Shown: positions 1 to 10,261, counted from the first letter of the stretch. The stretch: DNA of 64,000 bases from Pseudobdellovibrionaceae bacterium (GCA_002722705.1 PBMP01000079.1:1-64000); one strand, 5' to 3'. Notes: generated by a model not told the origin, from the sequence alone. Numbers and translations are program-made.

Positions 1-924
1 ATTTTACTTTTTCATTTTTCTCTACTTTCTCGTCTTGCTTATCTCATTTACTTTGGAAACATCCTTCTTCTCATTGCAGTTCTCATTCTTGGACGAACAA
101 GCTTAGGTGCGACTCGATGGATTTCAATTGGAGGGGGCATTGGAATTCAGCCTTCTGAATTTATGAAAATTTCATTAGTCATTGCCCTTGCTAAATATTT
201 TGAAACAGACAAAACATTTGGCGGATATGGATTTAAAGAATTGATCATTCCCGGGTTGATTGTTGGAGTTCCTGCGGGATTAATTATGCTTCAACCAGAC
301 CTAGGAACAGGAATGATTTTAGTTCTGACATTTGGAATTCTAATGCTTTTTATGAAAATCAAAACAAAGACCTTAATTGTTTTAGGGCTTGCTGCCGCAG
401 TGACACTCCCTGTAGCTTACAAATATGGATTAAAAGAATATCAGCAAAAAAGAATTCTTTCCTTTATTGATCCAATGAGTGATCCCCGAGGAGCGAGCTG
501 GAACACTCGTCAGTCTATGATTGCTGTTGGAAGCGGTAAACTATGGGGTAAAGGTTATAAAAACAGTACTCAAAGTCGATTTAATTTTCTTCCTGAGCAA
601 CATACAGATTTTGTTTTTAGTGTTTTTAGTGAAGAACATGGATTTATCGGGTGTGTATTACTTCTCATTTTGTACTTAGGTTTTCTTTCAAGTGGGATTT
701 CAATCGCATTTCAAGCAAATGATAAATTTGCGATGGTCTTAGCACTTGGTCTTACCACTATTTTATTTTGGCACACCTTTATTAATTTATGCATGGTAAT
801 CGGAATTATGCCGGTTGTTGGAGTTCCTCTTCCGTATATGAGTTACGGGGGGTCATCTCTGATCACCTCCATGATTTGTGTTGCTATTTTAATGAATATT
901 GCGAATAAAAAAACAATGTTTTAA
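1..924 (+). CDS. rodA: Rod-shape-determining protein RodA (SEDS glycosyltransferase), 5' end outside window
   Basis: SEDS-family peptidoglycan polymerase that elongates the lateral wall together with a class B PBP. The frame is open from base 1, so the N-terminus is missing and 307 residues are visible; the first ATG at 163 is internal. Seen: the GATRWI and QPSEFMKI motifs before that ATG, then QPDLGTG, the [16 protein letters not shown] motif and the C-terminal [11 protein letters not shown] block. The LPEQHTDF wording is RodA-like rather than FtsW-like. Several hydrophobic membrane segments follow each other. The TAA shares the bases TTAA with the stop of the convergent gene. The usual partner mrdA would lie to the left, outside the window. 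Confidence 0.93.
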   Translation: MLLFHFSLLSRLAYLIYFGNILLLIAVLILGRTSLGATRWISIGGGIGIQPSEFMKISLVIALAKYFETDKTFGGYGFKELIIPGLIVGVPAGLIMLQPDLGTGMILVLTFGILMLFMKIKTKTLIVLGLAAAVTLPVAYKYGLKEYQQKRILSFIDPMSDPRGASWNTRQSMIAVGSGKLWGKGYKNSTQSRFNFLPEQHTDFVFSVFSEEHGFIGCVLLLILYLGFLSSGISIAFQANDKFAMVLALGLTTILFWHTFINLCMVIGIMPVVGVPLPYMSYGGSSLITSMICVAILMNIANKKTMF

Positions 925-3122
925 AAACTAAAAATGAATCCCAACCTAAATTGGTGATCAGAAACGTCAATCCAGTTAATTTGCCCAGCATCACCTGAAG
1001 AGGACTCTCCTGTAAGTCCTGAAATTCCTATCGCATAGTGAATGACTTCGAATTGATAGCCAAGCTTCACTTTCCAACGAGATGAAAGTTTATATTTTCC
1101 ATTAAGTCCAAGAGACCATTGATAGTTTTGTCCTAATGTTTCAGAGTTTTCTTGGTCATCTTTTTGATATACGGGAATTCCAATTTTTGCTTCAAAATCA
1201 GAAAGAATTCGATCGGTCCACATTTTTCGAACTCCTCCTAAGAGTGCAACTTCTACCGCTTGAGCATGTACACTTCCTCCCGTCTCTATATTCGAATCAA
1301 AAGAACGATAGTTAGCTCCAAACTCCCCATACATACTCAAATCTTTTCTTCTAAAAAGAGGAAGTTCATATCCTCCTCTGGCATTGAAAACGAGCATCAA
1401 CGAATCCCAACCTGTTCCAGCTCTGAAATACCACGGACTTTTTGTGAAAAGTTGATACTTAAAATCTAGGTCAGCACCCACGATAAAAGGAGTTAATTCT
1501 TGAGGCTCACTTCCATTTGAAAAATTCATCAATGTTTCTCTTCTCATTTTAAGTGGCATATCAAAACTTAAATGAAAGCGATGTCTTGAATCTTTTTGAT
1601 AAGCAATTTCTGCCGCCAATGAACGAGAAGCTGTTGTTCTCATTCGATACCCTGCATTGACAAAACCACCATATCCAACTAATAATACGCTCTCAATACT
1701 ATCTCCATTTGTAGTATTTGATGCAAAAACAGAAGCACCTCCAGAGACCTCAATATCTCTAGTGACTTCCCAATGCACACCGGTCTCTACTTGAGCTCCG
1801 CGATATCCATTTTTTTGAAGAGTTCCTAGCATTTTTTGACGGGGCGCAAATGACACCTCTCCTCGAGTTTGAATTCCCCAAGAACGACTCCAGTTCCACC
1901 GGTGTCCTAAATAAAGTCCTAGTCCTATGTTTGTTAAAAGTAGATTTGGAACGCCTCCATTTTCTGAAGGATCATTTTCAAATAACGTTGGATGTTGTCG
2001 AAGTTGAATGGACAACCCTGTTGTAAACACACTGTTCCACACAGAATCTAAATTAAAGTTTCTCTCCACCCCAAGCTCTAAGTTTGAAAATTCTGCACTT
2101 CGATTACCATTAGTAATACTCATTTGAGAATACTTTAAATACCCTCCGACTTTTCTTTTACGATTATACTCTACAGACACCTGAACGAGAGGCCTAACGG
2201 ACCGACTTTCTGAGGTTCTTTTTCCGTCGTTATCACTCATACGAACTCTATAGTAGGAAGGTCCAATAAAGGTCCCCAATTCAAAAACAAGATCAGAAGG
2301 ATGAGAAAAATTTTCTTGCTCTAATAACTCTACTCGTGCACTTGCAATCGTTCGAGTTCTTAAATCTTCTTTTTCTTCAATAGTATGTGCTTTTTTCCAT
2401 TCTTCCTTAACCGGAGGAAGAGGAATCTCATGTTGAAAGGTATAACGCTCTATGGATTGAACGACTTCAACAGGGTGTGGTTTTGGCTGAGGAGGAAGCT
2501 CTCGTTTTCTTGGAACCAAAGGTTTATTTTCTTTTTTCAACTTTCTTGCTGTTATTATTTTTTTTGGTAAAAATCGCTCATGAACTTCATTCACCTCAAC
2601 AGTTCCTGAGTTTGAGTCTGGAAGATCTTTTACTTGAGTAAACACTTTAAACTCAGCTTTTAATTGAGTCATTCCCCATTTTTTTAAAACAGGTTCAGGA
2701 ATATTTATTTCATTTTCTGATACTGTTTTTTGAAAAAAAACTTTTCCATCACTTGTCTTCATTTCCACGCGATAAGAATTTGCATACGAAACAGAATCCC
2801 ATTTTAATTTATTTTCATGATATTCGATTTTTTGTGGTGGTTTAGGATGAACTGTAATTTTCTGAAAATCACTCCATTGACCTTCCCGATCTCCCTCAGC
2901 AACTCCTCGAACTCTCAAACAGTACTTCCCAGGAGTCATTTCTTTTTCCCACTCAGCTTTTTGAGTCGTTTCTATTAAAGTACTCTCCTTACAATTACTT
3001 CCTTTAGAAATTTCAACTTCATATCGAATTGCTCCTGGAATTTCTCCCCAGTCAAAAGAAACAGCTCTATCATAAGATTGTGCAAAAGCTTGGGAGACTG
3101 AGAAAATGAGGAATAAAATCAT
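921..3122 (-). CDS. Exported Fn3-like repeat / outer-membrane beta-barrel protein
   Basis: Unrecognised 733-residue protein. It starts with a signal peptide (hydrophobic core, AFA cleavage near residue 13). Two fibronectin-III-like units follow (about 20-95 and 98-180, each with a W-x-x-x-xxAxxYxVE pattern), then a Lys/Pro-rich linker (about 185-225). From about 250 to the end there are alternating amphipathic strands, finishing in FSF with a terminal Phe, as expected of an outer-membrane barrel recognised by BamA. The start ATG overlaps the stop of the upstream FecR gene as ATGA, so the two are probably translationally coupled and may act together across the envelope. Function unknown; barrel assignment is inference from the strand pattern and C-terminus. 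Confidence 0.7.
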   Translation of the reverse strand: MILFLIFSVSQAFAQSYDRAVSFDWGEIPGAIRYEVEISKGSNCKESTLIETTQKAEWEKEMTPGKYCLRVRGVAEGDREGQWSDFQKITVHPKPPQKIEYHENKLKWDSVSYANSYRVEMKTSDGKVFFQKTVSENEINIPEPVLKKWGMTQLKAEFKVFTQVKDLPDSNSGTVEVNEVHERFLPKKIITARKLKKENKPLVPRKRELPPQPKPHPVEVVQSIERYTFQHEIPLPPVKEEWKKAHTIEEKEDLRTRTIASARVELLEQENFSHPSDLVFELGTFIGPSYYRVRMSDNDGKRTSESRSVRPLVQVSVEYNRKRKVGGYLKYSQMSITNGNRSAEFSNLELGVERNFNLDSVWNSVFTTGLSIQLRQHPTLFENDPSENGGVPNLLLTNIGLGLYLGHRWNWSRSWGIQTRGEVSFAPRQKMLGTLQKNGYRGAQVETGVHWEVTRDIEVSGGASVFASNTTNGDSIESVLLVGYGGFVNAGYRMRTTASRSLAAEIAYQKDSRHRFHLSFDMPLKMRRETLMNFSNGSEPQELTPFIVGADLDFKYQLFTKSPWYFRAGTGWDSLMLVFNARGGYELPLFRRKDLSMYGEFGANYRSFDSNIETGGSVHAQAVEVALLGGVRKMWTDRILSDFEAKIGIPVYQKDDQENSETLGQNYQWSLGLNGKYKLSSRWKVKLGYQFEVIHYAIGISGLTGESSSGDAGQINWIDVSDHQFRLGFIFSF

Positions 3123-5656
3123 TTTTTACCCTCACTTTGATCTGACTCCACTTTAACCTTTAAAGAAGCAGGAGCTCTTAAGACTCCAATCCATCGAACT
3201 AAAAATGAAGATTCAGAAAACTCTCCCCATCTTGGTTTTTGTTTTTTTGAACCTTTTGCAATACCAAAAGCACTTACTTTCCAAGTATACTGACCTGAAG
3301 GAATATTTTTAGATAAGGATACAGAGTTTTCTTTTGTTTTAAATTTTTTAAAAACCTTTCCTTTTTCTGGAGAACCTAAATAGACTTTCACAAGATAACC
3401 TTGTGCACCTTCTACTTCTTTCCATTCAAGATCAATCTGATAAGGGTTTTCTTCTTGTATCTTTGCATTTAACACTGGCTCTATAATTTCTGGTCCAGCT
3501 AAACGATCTCCATACTTTAGAGTAAATGATCGAGGTTTTCCTTCATTTCCCAATCTTCCAACTTCATCAATGGCGCGTACGTTCCATTCATAAGTCATAG
3601 GAGTCGGTGTAAGTGAAACGCTTAAACCTTCAATAATTTTCTGATCAATTTTCTTCTGTGCGCCTGAAGGATCCACCTGATACAACGTCCACTGATATGA
3701 TTTTGCTCCCTTTACTTCTTTCCACTTAAATTGAATTGATTTTACTTTTTCTGCTAAATAAGTACGAGCTGATTCGGGTTCAATTTTTTCAACCTCTGCT
3801 AGAAGTGGGGGCTGATGAAGGTCTAAAGATCGATAAGAACTCACAAGGAGAGGTTTTTTATTTTTATCAAGTGCTCTGACTCTCCAATATCGTACTCCTA
3901 GTGGCATCTTTAATGTTTCAAGTTCATTTTTTTGAATTACTTTTCGGTAAATCACCTGATTAAATTGGGAGTCTGCAGCTACTTGAAACTGATAAAATTT
4001 TGCACCATGAACCGGTTCCCACTGAAATTTAATCAACGGCTTCTCAGATTTAAAAACGATTACCTTTTGATCTTCTGGTGAGATCAGTTGAATTCCACCT
4101 TTTTTTGTATAAAAAAACGATCGAATACGAGAAGGGAGAGAATCAGATTCTGATGGCTTTTTAGAACGTGTTGACCGAACTCTCCAAAAATAATTTCCAT
4201 TTTTTTCGACTTCCCAATGTTCATCAAATCCAGTGACCCATTTTTTATAAACTACATCCTCAAATTTTTTATCTGTCGCAACTTCGATTAAATACCCTGA
4301 CGCTTCTTCTACTCCTTCCCATCTAAAACGAACAGTCGGATTTTCAGATGAAAACTGAAGACTTGATTGATCTTCTGGTTCTTTTAGTACCGGCGTTTTA
4401 AATTGATCAAAATGAAGAACTTGCATTTTTTGAATCGGGGTAACAAAAGATACTTTTTTAGTTCCTTTCGCTCCAACGTCTGAATAAGTAGTTCTAATTC
4501 TCCAAGAGTACATTTTTGAATCAAGATCCGAAAACTGAGCTTCATAACTGATTCGACCACTTACACTTTGACTTATTTTTTTTACAAAAAGAGGCTCTAT
4601 TTTATTTTTAAATCCAGAATCTGTAGAAAACTCAATTTGATCAATTCCACCTTTTTGTTCAGAATCACTCGCCCACAATGGTTTAAATGTCGGTTTCTTT
4701 TCAACGAATGTAATTTCCTTTCCTTGACTCTCTTCAAAAATTTGGACAGGAATATGTTTATAAATTGTTAACTTTCTAGAAGGACTTTCAAAGGAAATAT
4801 TTTTGTTTTCTTTTAAAATTAAACGCCAAAAAAATTCCCCTTGAGGAAGCGCATATTTTATTTTCTTTAACTGATGATTTCTTACCTGAATTTCTTTATA
4901 GATAATTGAAAATTTTTCATTCTTTGAAATTTGAACAAAAACATTTCCTTTGTAGCTTTCATGATTCCATTCAAAAGGGATCGAAACTATTTTTTTATTT
5001 GATATAAATCGAGCATTTGCAACTGGCGTTTCAGGCCAAATCAGTAACTTTTCTTTCTTAACCCCATCAGTACTTAAACTTCCTTTTTCGTGTTCATTGA
5101 TTGAAGTTTTTCCGTTTTCTGTTTCTAAATCAACAGATCCTTTTTCTACAGTGACCTCTAAACTCGATTTTTCTTTTGATAAGCTTAATTGTCCTTCAGA
5201 ACCTTGATCAAGTTTAATCCTACCTTGAGCTGTTTTAATTGCAACTTTACCTTGCTTTCCACCACCTTTTGCAAAAACATTTCCTTGCAAAAATTCTAGT
5301 TCAATCTGATCTTCACTTCGATCAAGAACAACTAAAGAATTTTCTGAAAGTTCAATAACGGATCCATCTGTAAACGTAATTCTCGCTTCACTATTTTCAG
5401 CTGTTCGAATTGCATCCCTTTTATATAAATCTTCAGAATTTTGAATCACTTCCCATAAAACTTCTTTATCAAACTTTCGTTGAACGGTATTTAGAGTTTC
5501 TTCTAAACGAGCCACTTTTACTGACGCTCCTCCCCGGACAGACCGAGGAGAAAGTTCTTTTTGTAAAAGAAGACCAAGGTAACTCAATAAAACCAGTGCC
5601 AAAAAAATGACAAATGCCGATTGAATGTGAGTGATTTGATTTCTCTTTAATTTCAT
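3119..5656 (-). CDS. FecR-domain protein with Fn3-like repeats, membrane anchored
   Basis: 845 residues. One N-terminal transmembrane segment (about 11-31) is followed by a FecR-like domain (about 60-195) with the typical DGSVIELSENS and GNVFAKGG-type strands. The rest is a row of Fn3-like units; at least four carry the signature W-x-x-V-x-GAxxYxxxV (FRWEGVEEASGYLIEV, FQWEPVHGAKFYQFQV, FKWKEVKGAKSYQW, LEWKEVEGAQGYLVKV). FecR domains in this setting are usually periplasmic binding or sensing modules rather than sigma regulators, and no sigma factor lies nearby. It is the first gene of the pair with the barrel protein (ATGA overlap). No clear Shine-Dalgarno; a 16-bp direct repeat sits directly before the start. 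Confidence 0.75.
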   Translation of the reverse strand: MKLKRNQITHIQSAFVIFLALVLLSYLGLLLQKELSPRSVRGGASVKVARLEETLNTVQRKFDKEVLWEVIQNSEDLYKRDAIRTAENSEARITFTDGSVIELSENSLVVLDRSEDQIELEFLQGNVFAKGGGKQGKVAIKTAQGRIKLDQGSEGQLSLSKEKSSLEVTVEKGSVDLETENGKTSINEHEKGSLSTDGVKKEKLLIWPETPVANARFISNKKIVSIPFEWNHESYKGNVFVQISKNEKFSIIYKEIQVRNHQLKKIKYALPQGEFFWRLILKENKNISFESPSRKLTIYKHIPVQIFEESQGKEITFVEKKPTFKPLWASDSEQKGGIDQIEFSTDSGFKNKIEPLFVKKISQSVSGRISYEAQFSDLDSKMYSWRIRTTYSDVGAKGTKKVSFVTPIQKMQVLHFDQFKTPVLKEPEDQSSLQFSSENPTVRFRWEGVEEASGYLIEVATDKKFEDVVYKKWVTGFDEHWEVEKNGNYFWRVRSTRSKKPSESDSLPSRIRSFFYTKKGGIQLISPEDQKVIVFKSEKPLIKFQWEPVHGAKFYQFQVAADSQFNQVIYRKVIQKNELETLKMPLGVRYWRVRALDKNKKPLLVSSYRSLDLHQPPLLAEVEKIEPESARTYLAEKVKSIQFKWKEVKGAKSYQWTLYQVDPSGAQKKIDQKIIEGLSVSLTPTPMTYEWNVRAIDEVGRLGNEGKPRSFTLKYGDRLAGPEIIEPVLNAKIQEENPYQIDLEWKEVEGAQGYLVKVYLGSPEKGKVFKKFKTKENSVSLSKNIPSGQYTWKVSAFGIAKGSKKQKPRWGEFSESSFLVRWIGVLRAPASLKVKVESDQSEGKK

Positions 5657-5698
5657 CTATTTTTCAATACAGTACAAAAAAGATCTATTTTTCAATAC
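5655..5698. repeat. 16-bp direct repeat at the start of the FecR gene
   Basis: The 16-mer ATCTATTTTTCAATAC occurs perfectly at 5655-5670 and 5683-5698 (28-bp period). The proximal copy touches the ATG of the minus-strand FecR gene and takes the place of a ribosome binding site. It could be a binding site for a regulator or RNA-binding protein; that is inference. Confidence 0.55.
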
Positions 5699-5790
5699 TT
5701 TCCTCCAACGAACGGATCGGAATTTTAAATCAAAAATAAAGGATTCATTAATTTCACTGAAGACTCTGGAAAAAACATCCGAAGAGTGAT

Positions 5791-7956
5791 GTGGCACTTA
5801 TGAAAGTACGAATATCAATACGTCTTAAACTCATTGGAATGATTACTGCGATTCTTATTGTTGCAGCAGGGTCTATTGTATTATTTGCAACCGACCTTTT
5901 CTCAAAAGACAATAAAGCCAGAGTACAAGAAGCAAACCTAGAATCTGCACGACTTCTAGCTTCAGAAGTCAGGACTACTCTTTTGAATTTAACAGAAAAA
6001 ATGAGATTGATAGGAATTACTTCCCTTCAAAAAATTTCAGCAGAACAAATTGAAGCTTTGCAAAAACCTTTTTTCGAAGGAGAAAAAGATCTTCTTGCTG
6101 AACTTGTGATTCACAAAACAGGAGAAAAGATAATCACTGTTGGAAAATCTTTTAATCCATCCCTTGTTCAATCATTGCAATTTAATGAAGATGATATTCG
6201 AGCCATTTATCAAGAAAACCCTGAATCTTCATATCTATACCCAAAAGAACAAATTTTTATTAGTCAGCTTAAAGGGCAAATTCCGGTTATCTCAATTTCT
6301 GTTCCACTTATTACTAATGATCTTGGAAAAGTGACTCATGCGGTAGTGGCAATTATTCAGTTAGATCGACTTTTAAGAAGTGTAAAAAGCGAAGGAATTA
6401 TTACTTCGTATCTTGTTGACTCAAAGGGATACCTTATTGCTCACCCTAATCAAAAAAGAGTCATTCAAAAAGATAACGTTTCTCATCTTTCGATTGTAAA
6501 AACACTGATGAAAGGATTGACAAACAATGGTCAAACCAGGTTTATAGATCCTGAATCAAAGATTGCTTATCTTGGAGCTTTTAAAACGGTTGGTTTTGCT
6601 AATTTAGGAATTATTTCTCAAGTAGAAGAAGATAAAGCACTAGCTCCTGCAAGAAAAGTTTCAAAAACCTCTACGATTATTACTGGAATGGTTGCAATTG
6701 TAGCCTTTCTTGTAGTGTTCTTCTTTAGTCTTTCACTGACAAAACCTCTTTTAAGTCTGGTTGATGCTACAGAAAAAGTGGCTTCAGGAGAATATGATAT
6801 TAAAATCAAAAAGACGACTCGAGATGAAATGGGAGATCTCGTCACTGCATTTAATGGCATGACCCAAGGATTAGCAGAACGAGAAAAAATGAAAACCGCT
6901 TTTGATAAGTTTCATAGTAAAGAAATGACAGAAAAAGTCCTTTCAGGTGAATTAAAACTTGGAGGAGAACGTAAACAAGCAACGGTTTTCTTTTCTGATG
7001 TCAGAGGCTTTACTGCAATGAGTGAAACAATGGAACCGGAGCACCTCGTTCGAGTCCTCAATCGCTATATGACAAAAATGGTTTCTGTGATTCTCGAACA
7101 TGGTGGCATGGTAGATAAATTTATTGGAGATGCAATTATGGCCGTTTGGGGTGCGGTTGATCAAAAAAGTAATGACGTTGAAAATGCAGTACGTGCCTGT
7201 TTAAAAATGAGAATCGCATTAGATGAATTAAATAATGAATTTATCGAAGAAGGCCTTCCTATATTAAAAATAGGAATGGGCCTTAACTTTGGGCCTATGA
7301 TTTCTGGAAACATCGGATCTGACGAACGTATGGAATTTACGGTGATTGGAGATGCTGTGAATACGGCATCACGAATCGAAGCTCTAACAAAAGCTTTTGG
7401 AACCGATCTGCTCATTAGTAAAGACGTACTCAATAAAGTAGAAGATCTCTTTGTAGTCGAAAAAGCACACGAAGCAATGGTAAAAGGAAAAACAGAACCT
7501 CTTACTGTTTACAAAGTACATGGCTATTATGAAGATGGAAAAGAAGTTCTTATCGAAACTCCTTATAGTGTTTACGAAGCAGAAAAAAGTGATAAAGTAA
7601 AAAGTGTTGGTGGAGAAGACTCTCAAAAATCTTCTACTAAAGAAATAAAATCTCGCTATCAAAAAATGACTTCATATACAGTGAATGCTCAAGGTATATT
7701 TTCTGAATCACCCGTCTATTTTGAAAATCCAATTTCAGAAAAATCAAAAGAGAAAAATAAAAAAATACAGCCCCATCCAAAAAAGAGTAAAAATCACCTC
7801 AGTGCTCCTCTTTACTCTATCGTTATTGGAAGCTCTGATGGGAAAATAAAAAAGTCACCTCTTTATCTTCAATCTCAAAGAAAAGAATTTGAAGAACGTC
7901 CAGGACTCAGAGTAAACATCCAAAAACCTCCTGAGTCACAATCACAATCAATTTAA
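5791..7956 (+). CDS. Membrane sensor adenylate cyclase (sensor-HAMP-class III cyclase)
   Basis: 721 residues from GTG at 5791; ATG at 5800 is the alternative start, with GAAGAG upstream of both. Order: TM1 (about 12-31), extracytoplasmic Cache-like sensor region (33-290), TM2 (about 294-315), HAMP (about 316-370), class III nucleotidyl cyclase (about 395-570). The two metal-binding Asp are in FFSDVRGF and GDAIMAVWG. The adenine-specifying Lys/Asp pair appears in VDKFIGDA and FTVIGDAVNTASRIE, so cAMP is the likely product. After about 590 comes a Ser/Lys-rich tail with a repeated SP-(V/L)-Y pattern and no known domain. Divergent from the FecR operon. The stop shares TTAA with the LRR lipoprotein. 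Confidence 0.9.
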   Translation: MALMKVRISIRLKLIGMITAILIVAAGSIVLFATDLFSKDNKARVQEANLESARLLASEVRTTLLNLTEKMRLIGITSLQKISAEQIEALQKPFFEGEKDLLAELVIHKTGEKIITVGKSFNPSLVQSLQFNEDDIRAIYQENPESSYLYPKEQIFISQLKGQIPVISISVPLITNDLGKVTHAVVAIIQLDRLLRSVKSEGIITSYLVDSKGYLIAHPNQKRVIQKDNVSHLSIVKTLMKGLTNNGQTRFIDPESKIAYLGAFKTVGFANLGIISQVEEDKALAPARKVSKTSTIITGMVAIVAFLVVFFFSLSLTKPLLSLVDATEKVASGEYDIKIKKTTRDEMGDLVTAFNGMTQGLAEREKMKTAFDKFHSKEMTEKVLSGELKLGGERKQATVFFSDVRGFTAMSETMEPEHLVRVLNRYMTKMVSVILEHGGMVDKFIGDAIMAVWGAVDQKSNDVENAVRACLKMRIALDELNNEFIEEGLPILKIGMGLNFGPMISGNIGSDERMEFTVIGDAVNTASRIEALTKAFGTDLLISKDVLNKVEDLFVVEKAHEAMVKGKTEPLTVYKVHGYYEDGKEVLIETPYSVYEAEKSDKVKSVGGEDSQKSSTKEIKSRYQKMTSYTVNAQGIFSESPVYFENPISEKSKEKNKKIQPHPKKSKNHLSAPLYSIVIGSSDGKIKKSPLYLQSQRKEFEERPGLRVNIQKPPESQSQSI

Positions 7957-8879
7957 CGATAATAAATAGTTGTTTTTGGTAGATTTCTTCTCAGCTGACG
8001 AAGAGCTCTCCACTTGATTTGCTTATTTTCACCAAGATAAAGCTCTTTCAATTGAGTTAAAGGGTAAAGACCTTCAAGTGAACTAATTTTATTTCGACTT
8101 AAATCTAAATACTCTAAAGAAGATAAATGAGAAAGCGAAGATAAAGATTGAATTCGATTATCTCTTAAAGAAAGGTACTTTAATTGATTCAATGAAGACA
8201 AAAAACTAAGATCCTGAATTTCATTTCCAGCAAGACTCAACCATTCTAATTGATCAAGGTTTTGAAGACCACTTAAATCAGACAAGGGATTATAAGAAAG
8301 GTTTAATTTTTTTAATTGCTTTAACTCAGTAATTCCATCTAACGAACGAATTAAATTCCTATCCGCTCTTAAGTCTTGAAGCCTAGATAAATTTTTAAGA
8401 GCAGATAGAGAACGAATTCTATTTTTTCCAATATTTAAAAATTCTAATGAGGTTAAATTCCCCAAAGGCTCAACAGATTCAATTGCAAGATTCATTCGAA
8501 GAGAAAGAACCTTAAGCTGAGAAAAACTTGAAAGCGGATCAAGTAAAACGAGTCGTCTTCGATCTAAAATCATTTTTGATCTCAACGCCAAAGTTTTACG
8601 CGCCCCTGCACAGGATTTTCCAACAGGAACAAAGTGCTCAAGCACAACTTCAATGGTTTTTTGTAAGTCTGGTTCCAAACTCTCCGCAGCTTCACACCAA
8701 TGCTGAAAGTCCCAATGAGTGGGCTCTAAATCCGTATGTTTAGCTCGGTGAATTTCTGGCACAGAAAGCGAACGGTCGTTCTTATTTAAGGGATGAGGAC
8801 CACAGGAACTGAGAAAAAGAACACTTCCCAGCAAAGGAGTAAAAACACGAAAGCGGCTCCTTACTTTATCAACACTCAT
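7953..8879 (-). CDS. Leucine-rich-repeat lipoprotein
   Basis: 308 residues. The signal peptide ends in the lipobox LSSC (Cys 26), so the protein is probably lipidated and surface or periplasm facing. About seven 22-residue leucine-rich repeats of the internalin/SDS22 type occupy about 130-295, with the recurrent pattern L-x-x-L-x-x-L-x-L-x-x-N-x-I-x-x-L. The N-terminal 100 residues are not recognised and hold three Cys. LRR domains of this type bind other proteins; ligand unknown. TAGGAA lies 3 bases before the ATG. Convergent with the cyclase gene, sharing TTAA. Confidence 0.85.
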   Translation of the reverse strand: MSVDKVRSRFRVFTPLLGSVLFLSSCGPHPLNKNDRSLSVPEIHRAKHTDLEPTHWDFQHWCEAAESLEPDLQKTIEVVLEHFVPVGKSCAGARKTLALRSKMILDRRRLVLLDPLSSFSQLKVLSLRMNLAIESVEPLGNLTSLEFLNIGKNRIRSLSALKNLSRLQDLRADRNLIRSLDGITELKQLKKLNLSYNPLSDLSGLQNLDQLEWLSLAGNEIQDLSFLSSLNQLKYLSLRDNRIQSLSSLSHLSSLEYLDLSRNKISSLEGLYPLTQLKELYLGENKQIKWRALRQLRRNLPKTTIYYR

Positions 8880-8939
8880 CAGATTCCTAAATTACCGTTG
8901 TTCTCAAAACTCGTCAAATGAACAAATCAAAAGTTTGTT

Positions 8940-10157
8940 TTACAAGGAAGTACCAGGGGTTACTACAGAGAAATCTCGATGACGATCTGTACCTCTTGCT
9001 GTCCCAAAAAGACTCCTAAGTTGACCGCATGCAGCAAGAATATCTCTCCCTCGTGATATTCTGACTGTTGCAGTCACTCCTTCATCCATCAATCGTTTTT
9101 GAAAACGCCTCACTTTCTCGTCATTGGGTCGACTAAAGTCTGATCCAGAATGTGCATTAAAAGGAATTAAATTAACTAGCGCAGGGATTCCTTTTACTAA
9201 TTGAATCAATCGATCAATGTCTTCTTCTGAATCGTTAATCTCTTTCAATAGAACATACTCAAAAGTCACTTTTCGATGCCGATGCAAAGGAAGTGATCGA
9301 ATACATCTCATTAAATCTTTTAGTGGCCATCTTTTATTGACGGGCATAATTTGATTTCTAATTTCATCAGTGGTTGCATTTAAGGAAACCGCTAATGAAA
9401 CATCTGTTTCTCCAATCAATCTTTCGATAGCAGGAACAAGACCGCTTGTACTTACCGTAATTTTTCTTTTAGAGAAATGAAGTCCAGTCGAGTCGAGAAG
9501 AATTTTACAAGCATCAATCACTGCATCAACGTTATGAAGTGGCTCTCCCATTCCCATAAAAACAATATTAGTAATGGGAGCAATTTTTCGAAGGGCATGG
9601 ATTTGACCGACAATTTCATGAGTTTTTAAATGTCGATCCAATCCCTGAATTCCAGTAAGGCAAAACTTACATCCCATTGCACATCCCACTTGAGACGAAA
9701 TACATGCAGTTAGTCTAGACCACTGATTGGAATCTATTTCTACATCTGTTTCATGAGCATGACATTGATCAGAATTGACTTCCACAAAAGCATCATTCCC
9801 TTTCTCTTTTAAAGCATGAGGAAGAATGACACTTTCAATTGTTTTTTCATCTTTTAAAGTCCACAAAAACTTCATTGTTCCATCTGTAGAAATTTGATGA
9901 ACTTTTTCTTTCGGAAAATAAATTTCTACATTTTCAGAAAGCCAGAGTCGAGTTTTTTGAGAAACATCGGTCATCTCCTCCCAAGAGGTGACTCCTTTTT
10001 GATAAACCCATTGAAAAAGTTGTTTAGCTCGATATCGAGACTGGGCTCTTTTCTTTTTTTCTCGTTCCTCAGAAGAAAGCCCTCTCCCCTTTCCTTCACA
10101 CAAAGGATAAAGAAGATCAGCAAGTGCTTCTCTGGTGAGATCTTGAAAATAAATCAT
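8940..10157 (-). CDS. rlmN: 23S rRNA/tRNA adenine-C2 methyltransferase RlmN (radical SAM)
   Basis: Radical-SAM enzyme that methylates C2 of A2503 in 23S rRNA and A37 in some tRNAs. Of 405 residues, the 4Fe-4S motif CxxxCxxC is in QVGCAMGCKFCLTG. The GMGEPLHN motif, the VSLNATTDE region and the PFN strand are RlmN-typical, and the C-terminal AACGQL carries the Cys that forms the protein-RNA intermediate. It is somewhat longer than the usual 350-390 because of an insertion around 120-145. No Shine-Dalgarno lies at normal distance from the ATG; the AGGAAGG present belongs to the six-codon cistron listed separately. Confidence 0.96.
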   Translation of the reverse strand: MIYFQDLTREALADLLYPLCEGKGRGLSSEEREKKKRAQSRYRAKQLFQWVYQKGVTSWEEMTDVSQKTRLWLSENVEIYFPKEKVHQISTDGTMKFLWTLKDEKTIESVILPHALKEKGNDAFVEVNSDQCHAHETDVEIDSNQWSRLTACISSQVGCAMGCKFCLTGIQGLDRHLKTHEIVGQIHALRKIAPITNIVFMGMGEPLHNVDAVIDACKILLDSTGLHFSKRKITVSTSGLVPAIERLIGETDVSLAVSLNATTDEIRNQIMPVNKRWPLKDLMRCIRSLPLHRHRKVTFEYVLLKEINDSEEDIDRLIQLVKGIPALVNLIPFNAHSGSDFSRPNDEKVRRFQKRLMDEGVTATVRISRGRDILAACGQLRSLFGTARGTDRHRDFSVVTPGTSL

Positions 10158-10174
10158 GACAGGTTATGTACCAT
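10154..10174 (-). CDS. Six-codon leader cistron MVHNLS overlapping the rlmN start
   Basis: On the minus strand AGGAAGG is followed four bases later by ATG and the codons for MVHNLS. The TGA stop overlaps the rlmN ATG as ATGA. The ribosome site and spacing are better than anything directly in front of rlmN, so translation of rlmN may depend on termination-reinitiation from this mini-cistron. Seen in sequence; a regulatory role is inference. Confidence 0.45.
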   Translation of the reverse strand: MVHNLS

Positions 10175-10202
10175 GGACCTTCCTGCTTCACAATACATAA
10201 CC
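10162..10202. repeat. 9-bp inverted repeat around the rlmN leader cistron
   Basis: GGTTATGTA (10162-10170) and TACATAACC (10194-10202) are perfect complements separated by 23 bases. The loop holds the AGGAAGG ribosome site and the ATG of the leader cistron. Folding in the mRNA would present or hide that site; alternatively it is a DNA operator. Confidence 0.45.
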
Positions 10203-10261
10203 ATTAAAGTCAACGTTTTCAACTCATTGTTTTTATTGATAATAATAAAAATATCTATTTT

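Noticed and set aside
163-165. ATG as the start of the first gene
   Set aside because: The same frame is open to base 1 and encodes the conserved GATRWI...QPSEF region of RodA before it.
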